DNA of 64,000 bases from Lasiosphaeris hirsuta (Eukaryota > Ascomycota > Sordariomycetes > Sordariales > Lasiosphaeriaceae): assembly GCA_030549175.1 (NCBI GenBank), contig JAUKUA010000005.1:2666001-2730000 (forward strand), written 5' to 3'. Below, piece by piece: positions 56,679 through 64,000 of this stretch; the stretch's first letter is position 1, and each line of letters opens with the position of its first letter. The translations under genes were made by a program, and so were the position numbers. The notes beneath the pieces are model-generated. The model searched no databases and had not been told where the DNA came from. It saw nothing but the letters and a program-made list of their open reading frames with translations.

Positions 56679-59608
56679 ATGGAACATGCTACGTGCAACG
56701 TCATTTACGTGGACCGCGCCGTCTCACAAGATCGCTACATTCGAGGGACCGTCACCACACCTCCCGAATGCGCCTCGATAGCATGGGAGACGGCGCGGCT
56801 TGCCGATAACGTTAAGCTCCTCCTGGATGTCTTTGGCGAAGGTACGCTTGGTCTCGTGTAAAGACAGCCACAGAGAGCTTCTGCTGACTATGGCCCTGTA
56901 CAGTTCATTTGTGCGGCACCGGAGGTGCATGTCTGTCCCAGTGGCTAGATTTGCAGGACACCTCCATGTTGGACCTAAAACCGACGCTCATTCTCATAGA
57001 TACCCCTTTCGAACGTGTACCTGAGACCTCACGATCGAGGACGCCGTCGCCCCACTCGCCGCCGGACGAGGACAGCGAAAACCACGAGGAGGAGTTGTAT
57101 GGGCTTGCGCTGTTACAAAGAATCGTTACCGAGTCGTACCTTCGCAGCTTTTCCAAGTTGGTCGTGGCCGTACCCGTCATTGACTTTCCACGATCCGAAT
57201 CCCCCGACAGCAACGACGGCTCGAGTGATGTCAGGGAGGAAGTCGCGAATCAAAAGCTCCACCCGGCATCTTCCAAGACTCGTAGAGGTGCCAACAGGCG
57301 AATGTTGAAGAGGTGCCTAGACCTGGGGGCAACAGATGTCATGGCAAACCCGATGAACGGCAGGTGCATCACTAACCTTGAGGTGCATGCTTATCGGGCG
57401 CACATGCAAGCCGCTTGGGACCAAAAGGCCATGATGGAGATGCGTCGTGGTCGGAAACGGTCGTGGGTTGGCATAAGCCAGGAAAAGCCGTTTGCATATC
57501 TCAGGGAGGCCATGGTTTCCGGCCTGATGAATGGCATCTGCCGGATAGACGGCGAAAAGGAAGATGGGCCAGCCAGTGTCAGGATATCCGTTCCCGGGGA
57601 GAAGCAGGCTGAGATTGCCCTGGCCGTCGGCCAATGGCACTTTTGCGCCCACAACTTTTCCGACGACGAACTGATTTTGGCCTCGGCCACCATGTTCAAG
57701 CACGCGCTGTCCATGCCGGAGTTAGAGCCATGGCGGATACCAACAGGTACGTTGTGCGTGGCGTGATAGGGCATGCTCTGACACCGGCTCCCGCTCAGCC
57801 TGTCCCCTCCCGCTTCTGCGTATTTTTTTTGCTGACCGCCTTCTCAGACCAACTGCACGTCTTTCTCGTGGCCTGCCGAGCCGCCTACAACGGCTTTGTG
57901 CCGTATCACAACTTCCGACACGTTGTCGACGTCTTGCAGGCAACCTTCCACTTTCTAATTTGCATCGGAGCCCTGCCGCCTTATCCGACCGCCAGCGGTC
58001 CCGCGGTGGCGCCGTCCACAAAATCACCCATTGCATCCCTCCTGCATCCGTTCGAAGCTCTGACCCTGCTTATCACTGCCATCGGCCATGATGTCGGACA
58101 TCCCGGCGTCAACAACGGCTTCTTGGTAACACTGGGTGCGCCACTGGCCCAGTTGTACAACGACAAATCAGTTCTCGAATCCTTCCATTGCGCCGCTTAC
58201 TCACAAATTCTCCGGAGGCACTGGCCAGCCGCCTTCAGCCACACCAAGATGCGCAAGTTGATGATCAGCTCCATCTTGGCGACCGATATGAGCGAGCACT
58301 TTGATTACATGAAGAAACTGGTTGATCTGCAAGACAGGTTGCGAGTGAGCAACAGCACCGTGGGTTGGGACCAAGCCATCATTGACAAGCAAAAAGAACT
58401 GGCATGTGCGCTTCTTATCAAGTGCGCAGATATCAGCAATGTGGTAAGTGGACGCGACCACGGTTTCGTGCGGGCATTTTATCTCACCATATGTATAGGC
58501 TCGGAGGCACGATACCGCCCTTCAGTGGATGCATACTCTTTCAGACGAATTCTCTCGCCAATACGCGATGGAGCAAGAGCTGAATATTCCAACGTCATTG
58601 ATGATGGTGCCAGATAAGGACCTGTTGGCGATCACCAATACCCAACTTGGGTTCATGCGCATATTTGCCATCCCCTTGTTCAAAGGTGTGGCTGACATAT
58701 TGCCTGCTATGCAATACTGCGTCGACGAGCTTGACCTGAACCTAGGGCTGTTTGAGCAGTGCGTGGCGGAAGAACTCGAAAAGAAGAATTCGGCAAAGAA
58801 GATGCTCGAGCAGCAAGACAGTAACTTGTCGCCCAAGACGCTGACATTCGCCACCTCCCCAGAGCCGGCGGTCAAGGCACATGCTGTAATTCGAGAGTCA
58901 TCACCTCCTGTCATACCACCCGAGACCACTTCATTTCGGAGAGAAGAGGTTGGTGGTCAGCAGAGCGAGCTAGCACAGCGGCCATGCGAAGGACCCGAAT
59001 TGTCAACCGCATACAGGGAAACAAACGGCATGGCGACGACCTTTGACGCCGTCGCCGACTTTGCGCGCAGCGATCCATTCAATATCAACAATGAAAAGCA
59101 TCAGGGGCCGACTAAGCAAAGGTGTAGCGAAACTACCGAGGGGAGCTCAGCACCGTATTCCGGGGATTGGGCTTCGCAAGCGACTAGCGCAACAACGGGT
59201 AAGATGCCGTTATCGCCTAGCACCCAGGGCACGAGCATCATAAGTAGGGATTCGTTGGATCGGCCGAATAGTGTTCCAGTTACGACGGTGACGGCCCCCG
59301 AATCGACGACGACGGCTCCAGGGTCTGCAAAAAGTCAGCCTGAGTTGAAGATTGATGGAAAGCCACTCCTGGATGACGAAGTGGTAACAGTCATACATAA
59401 TCATCATCCCATGGACTTTATGAATGGGGATACGGTATTGCCGACAACAGAAAAGGGGCTGGAACCAGAGGCACCATCTCCGAACCAAAGCCCCAACACC
59501 AGAACTCTAAAAAAGAAGGGGAGCAGGTTTAGGATCAACCCCTTGCCGTTTATTAGGAGGCACCTGAGCTCGAGTCCACCGACGCATGCTATGAATGGGG
59601 CGGGGTAG
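56679..59608 (+). CDS. PDE2: Class I 3',5'-cyclic-nucleotide phosphodiesterase
   Basis: HD-domain phosphodiesterase that would hydrolyse cAMP and damp PKA signalling; high-affinity Pde2-type enzymes in fungi have this fold. Four exons, 56679-56841, 56904-57746, 57848-58443 and 58499-59608, give about 903 aa. The start, ACC ATG G, has a strong context. The N-terminal third (MEHATCNVIYVDRAVSQD) contains a receiver-like LKPTLILIDTPFE segment of uncertain function. The catalytic domain starts near residue 330: H356-N-F-R-H360 and H416-D417-V-G-H420-P-G supply metal ligands, and the later Asp is in LIKCADISNV. The splice after SNV continues ARRHDTALQWMHTLSDEF as in the family. The last 250 residues are Ser/Thr/Pro-rich and disordered, with a basic C-terminal patch (LKKKGSRFRINPLPFIRRH). 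All metal-binding residues are present, so it should be active. Confidence 0.94.
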
Positions 59609-59924
59609 GCCATTGCAGACAGTTGGCCACATCGCTATAAAATACTCGTACCAGCAAGTCACCAAGCCAGGCCAGTCAATCTGATGGTGAGGTGGAGGAG
59701 GGTGAGGGTTTGTGCGAGACACAAACTACCAAACCAAACAAACCCAGGGAGTCTTTCGAGACTGACACAGAGCGGGCCGATATGACGCCCCATGGGGATA
59801 TCGGGCAGAAAAATTATACATGCCTGATTCGGTCGCTCAAGGCGGTATTGGAACGCAGAATTACTAATCTCAGTGTTCTACAAACACCTCGCCACTGCAC
59901 CGATTCGATAACTGATCAAGACAA

Positions 59925-59946
59925 ACAAACGATAAACAAACGATAA
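59925..59946. repeat. Tandem 11-mer, 2 copies
   Basis: The unit ACAAACGATAA occurs twice in tandem. Confidence 0.85.
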
Positions 59947-60530
59947 GCCAAGGCCACTTTATTGGGGAGGGGCCGCCTACTATGGGATAAGAGAGAATAG
60001 GGCCACGGGCATGTAACAAGGGAGGGGTGGATAACTGGTCAGGGACATTGTGTGGAAGTGTCGTGTTTGTGTGCCCATTTATATTTTGGGACGGGGTTTC
60101 TTGTTTGGCTTACTCGTTTTATACCTGGTCTGTGGTGTGTTGTACGATACGTTCAATAGGATATAAGGGACTGGGCGAGGGATTATGAGGGGAAAAGGGA
60201 GCTCTCTGGAGGGGGAACGGGACGAAGGGAAAAGGGTTGAAGAAACATTCAAGTTTTTTTTGGGTTTATCATACCTCTTTTACTCTGATCATTGGCCCTT
60301 TCGGGGTCGCGCTTGTCTGTCTGTTTCTGTGTGCATGGTTAGCTTGTCTCTGTCTGCGTCGGGGTTTTCTCGGATGATCAAATTTCGGGTATCGGTTTTT
60401 TATTGATATATATCTTGTTGACATTCTCGGTCTTGGCCCCGTAGGTTTTACTTGGAGGGTCAGGATGGCGAGAGCAACCATGATGGTGGAATGCATGGGG
60501 CGGGTTGGGAAAGAGTTGTGTCGGCCATTG

Positions 60531-60554
60531 GGGAAAGGGCGCGGGAAAGGGCGC
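60531..60554. repeat. Tandem 12-mer, 2 copies
   Basis: The unit GGGAAAGGGCGC occurs twice in tandem, followed by a G-run. Confidence 0.85.
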
Positions 60555-61418
60555 GGGGGTACGGATTAAACAAATCCTGCATAGTTCTCTGGAATGGCGG
60601 CGGTGACCAAAATATACAGAAGCAGCAGGACATAATCAAAATGGTTGAGCATTACTAACTCTCACTCTTGATGGCTGTGAGTTTGCGAGAAAATAAATAT
60701 TGATTCGAGACAGTTTGCGAGTTGGACCACGCCGAGGACGCCGCTGCCGATCGCACCTCGGGGTGTTCAAGACGGCTCTGGCATTTTTGTGTTCAACAAG
60801 AATATCGAGGGAGTGCTTGTATATGATATCGGTTTACCGATGTCTTACGCTACTTTGCTGAGAATCGCCCCGACTATAATGGTATAGAACTATATGCCGC
60901 AGGAATATCTTGCTGCCCCACGTAGCCCTTTCCATCTCCGCCTCTACATCCCTCCCGCATTACACTCCTCCTGCTTATGCCTCCCCAGTCAAGTGCATAT
61001 CTACGTCGATATTAGGCTGCTATATTGGGAAAACGGAGGGTGGCGGTGTTGTGTTCCCGATTCATGTTGGACCCAACTGGTTCAAGGGCTTCTAATGTTT
61101 GTTATCTCATTCACCCCTAACACATGTGGCACGGCATCTAGGTCACAAATCACATGGAAAATAGCCATCACACATTACACGCTGTGTTATCAACAGATAA
61201 ATATGCCTAAGCCAATAAAACTCGTGTACAAAGTACAAAGCCAATGTGCCCATGATCCCATCCTTGATACGCCGTGTTCTGCTCTGGAAAGAGTTCAACA
61301 CCTAATCCAGTTAACCCTCCAAAACCCAACCCCCCCAAAAAAAGAGGGCTAAAAAAGCTTGACTACACTTCGATCGAATTACCACCCAGTGTATGAACAG
61401 CCTCGCCAGTCGTGTCGC

Positions 61419-63133
61419 TCAAGAGCTGAACCACTCACCACCCAACCACCGGTTGAGGAAGTCAAGCGAGTTCGCGGGCTGATCCATGGGAACCATGTGG
61501 CCGGCAGCGTAGATCTGCAGGAATGTGAAGTTGCCCGACGACTTGATCTTGCCGTACTCCTTCTTGGTGCCGGCAAGGGTGATATCCTCAACCGAGGCCT
61601 TGTTGAAATCCTTCTTGCCGGGCCATTCGAGCGCCTCAGTCCAGGCCTGGTTGCCGAGCCAGTTGCAGATAAAGTCGGCATCGCCAGCGTAGATGAGGAC
61701 GGGAATCTTCTCGAGGAGGCTGGGCACCAAACGGTGGAATGGCTGCATCCAGTCACCCTGGAATAGGAAGTTACGGTTGATATCAAAGTTGCAGCTCTCG
61801 TAGTTGGAGACCTCAACACCGAGGGCATCCATGACCGACTGCTGGTTGAGGTAGTCGCTGATCCAGCCGAGAGCGCTGTAGCACAAGTTGCTGCTATCCT
61901 CGCACTTACCGCGGATATCATAGACGTTCTGGCCGGTACGCTGATAGGGGCCAATGAAGGCATTGTTGCAGTAGATTGCGGCAGGGACGCAGCTCCATAC
62001 ACTGCCGCTCTCGTAGCAGTTGTTGATGAGCGACTGGCAGCGGGGCAGAGCGTTATCCATGGAAGTACACTCGGACTCATCGAGGACCGCGGGCCAGCCG
62101 CCGTCGCCGCAAGCCATGGGGCGGTAATGTTCATACTGGGTGAACGGGTCGGTCAAGCCGTTACCGATCAAGACGGACTTGAGGTTGATGTTGCTGTTCT
62201 TGTGCGACAGGATCTCCGAAGCAAAGACAGGAATGTAGTGTCCGGCATATGACTCGCCGGCGATGTGGAAATCCTGCTCCGCGTACTGCGGGAATTGGTG
62301 GAAGAAGAGGGTCAAAAGAGCGTATACATCCTTGCCGGCGGCAACAGTGTTGCTCACAGCAGAGCCAGAGTACGAGTAACCAACGTTGACCGGCTGGTCA
62401 AGGAAAATGACACTGGCGTTCGCGTTCCAGCTGAACTCGTTGTTGATAAGCTTGAGCTTCTTATCAATCGAGGAGGGCCCAAGCTCGAGGAACAGGCCGG
62501 TGAGCGACGAACAGCCCGGGCCGCCGTTGAGCCAAAGCACCACTGGGTCGTTCTTGGGGTCGTTACGGGACTCGAAAAACCCTGCGGCTAAAGGTTAGCG
62601 AATGGCCAGACACAATTCAGATAGAACTGGGACCAACAGTAAAACAAGTGCTTGTCGTTGGCCTCATCATCTAGATAGCCGCTGTACTGCTTGACATCAT
62701 CAACGGCGAGCTTGGAGGGATCGACCGTCTTTACGCGCAGGTTGTAGTCCTCGAGACGGCCATCGACCTCGCGATGACTCTCGCCGTTGGCGTCCTGCAC
62801 CCACAGCTTCTGCACATCGGCGCCCTTGACGACATGGTCCCAGTCATGGCGCTTGCGGTGGGGCTTAGGCTTGCTCAGCCAGTTGGCCTTGTCAAAGGTA
62901 CCCTCGGGGACGAGCAGCTTGATCTCGTCCCACAGGGCTTTGGTCTCGGCGGTCATGCCGGCAAAGACATCCTCGACGCCATCAGCCGAGTTGGCGAACG
63001 AGTCGACAAACGGTTTTACGGTGTCGTGAACCTTGCTGAAGCCGTCCGACAGCACATGCTGTGACTGCGCCTGGAACGAGGCGGCCGAGGCAGCCGAAGC
63101 AGCCCCGAGCAGGATTGAGGCGGCAATCCTCAT
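61419..63133 (-). CDS. PRC1: Vacuolar carboxypeptidase Y (serine carboxypeptidase, S10)
   Basis: Serine carboxypeptidase that removes C-terminal residues from peptides in the vacuole. Two exons, 62638-63133 and 61419-62581, give about 552 aa, close to the fungal norm. It starts [20 protein letters not shown], a signal peptide, followed by a propeptide of about 120 residues containing [17 protein letters not shown]. The mature enzyme begins near [19 protein letters not shown]. The splice joins KHLFY to [20 protein letters not shown]. The catalytic triad is Ser276 (GESYAGHY), Asp468 ([10 protein letters not shown]) and His527 ([10 protein letters not shown]). The oxyanion-type NGGPGCSS is intact, and many Cys suggest the usual disulfides. 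The yeast vacuolar sorting tetrapeptide QRPL is not seen near the N-terminus (QAQSQHVL is there), so sorting may use another signal. The 56-nt intron has an unusual GTTGGT donor. Confidence 0.96.
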
Positions 63134-64000
63134 TGTGATGATGCCGATATCAGGGCACTAGATGGATAATGGATAATGGGCGATCAATGATGGGAAAAGG
63201 GTTGAATGGGTGATGGGGAGAGAGAATGGAGATGATGGAGGAGAGAGAAGGGAAGCTCCAGAGGTCAACAGGTCCAGAGGATGGTGCGTAATAACTGAAA
63301 CCAGCTGTCGCCGGACTTGGGCAGCCGGGCAAAGACCCCAGGACCAAGGGCGGTTTAGGCAGGACGACTTGCACGGATTGGCTACGCCACCATGGTTGCT
63401 GGGTACCTTGCAGGCTTGGTCACGAGAGCCTAGGCCGCACTACATGAAAACTTGGCGCTGTCACGGCTGACTTCGAGGCAAGAACGCTATTTCTTGTACA
63501 GCCCCTCGGCCCTCAAGAACGTGGTGCCAATCAACCCCCCAGCCCCTCCGATAAGAGGCTTCGTCATTGACCGATATCAACCATGTCTAGCCTTGCTCAC
63601 ACAGCGCCTGCGGACGCCGCTGAGGCAACCCGAAAGCCAAACAAAGAGCCCCCCAACTCTCTTCTTCCTCCTGTCAACTGTAGCCTCGCCAGCTGCAGCA
63701 GGTGCTGTTTTCCCGTATTGTGCACTCATAATGATTCATAATTATTGGTTGGAGAGAAGAAGGGCGGCCATACGGAATGGCGCAGTTAATCGCAACCAAC
63801 GAATAGCCAGTGAGCAAGCCATGCTCTGCCGTCTGCCGTGCGATGTAAGGTGTCGCCGCGCAAGACACCATCCACGCAGCACTTGGGGCCGAGGTAATGC
63901 AATGTGATGTAATGTAATGTAATTGGTTTAACGTCCAGGGTTTTCACCCTAGGTGACTGAGACGTGCCCGGGCCAGGGGTCCGACAGCTACACTGACTAT
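63134..64000. other. Upstream region of carboxypeptidase Y
   Basis: No recognisable gene. The first 200 bp are GATGG/GGAGA-rich and probably the promoter and leader of the minus-strand gene. The + strand frame 63452-63907 has no motif and is likely chance. Confidence 0.45.
63895..63922. repeat. TAATG pentamer repeat
   Basis: Imperfect tandem of (G)TAATG/CAATG/TGATG units near the right edge of the window. Confidence 0.75.

Larger units (their letters stand above)
59609..61418. other. Tail-to-tail intergenic region
   Basis: 1.8 kb between the phosphodiesterase (+) and carboxypeptidase Y (-). It holds an 11-mer duplication at 59925-59946 and a 12-mer duplication at 60531-60554, with A/T-rich 3' UTR-like stretches. 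No gene is seen. Confidence 0.5.

Noticed and set aside
63452..63907. 151-codon plus-strand frame near the right edge
   Set aside because: Arginine/proline-rich with no motif; it overlaps the likely upstream region of carboxypeptidase Y.

Overview
The window looks like nuclear DNA of a filamentous ascomycete, most likely a sordariomycete and possibly of the Sordariales. The genes carry short spliceosomal introns (about 50-125 nt, GT..AG, often GTATGT/GTAAGT..CAG), favour C/G at third codon positions, and encode eukaryotic core proteins, including a complex I subunit that budding yeast lacks. I place 14 protein genes by joining exons wherever the reading frame and family conservation agree. 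I found no convincing tRNA, rRNA, transposon or CRISPR array.

Left part (1-23 kb), fairly gene-dense. An acidic 1000-aa protein of unknown function (947-3949, +) is followed by a NIPA-type Mg2+ transporter in seven exons (6416-8094, +). Next is ribosomal protein uS3/RPS3 (9571-10476, -), divergent from a myotubularin-type phosphoinositide 3-phosphatase (11124-13664, +). Then come the PP2A scaffold A subunit (14936-17277, +), the tail-to-tail EFM4-like lysine methyltransferase (17846-18724, -), and a glutamine-rich protein with a run of 34 Gln (19359-22390, -).

Middle (23-39 kb), gene-poor. A 3.8-kb stretch without recognisable genes and with lower GC by eye leads to a small secreted, sequon-rich protein (27720-28441, +). 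A compact divergent pair follows: complex I subunit NDUFS6 (28992-29634, -) and an Mpp6-type exosome cofactor carrying a C-terminal zinc knuckle (29974-30924, +). About 8.3 kb without a recognisable gene precedes the next gene.

Right part (39-64 kb). An insulin-degrading-enzyme-type M16 protease (39263-42734, +) is followed by a UBP12/USP15-type deubiquitinase (44973-49856, +), whose frame is broken by one nucleotide in an A4C9 tract. After about 6.8 kb without a gene comes a class I cyclic-nucleotide phosphodiesterase (56679-59608, +), and finally vacuolar carboxypeptidase Y (61419-63133, -), tail-to-tail with it.

The genes are mostly unrelated housekeeping and signalling functions and form no metabolic cluster or defence island. 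I did not find a clearly new multi-gene system. The points most worth checking are the repeated acidic E-I-x-(Y/F/W) motif in the first gene, the Mpp6-zinc-knuckle architecture, the lone secreted protein in the gene-poor stretch, and the deubiquitinase frame break.
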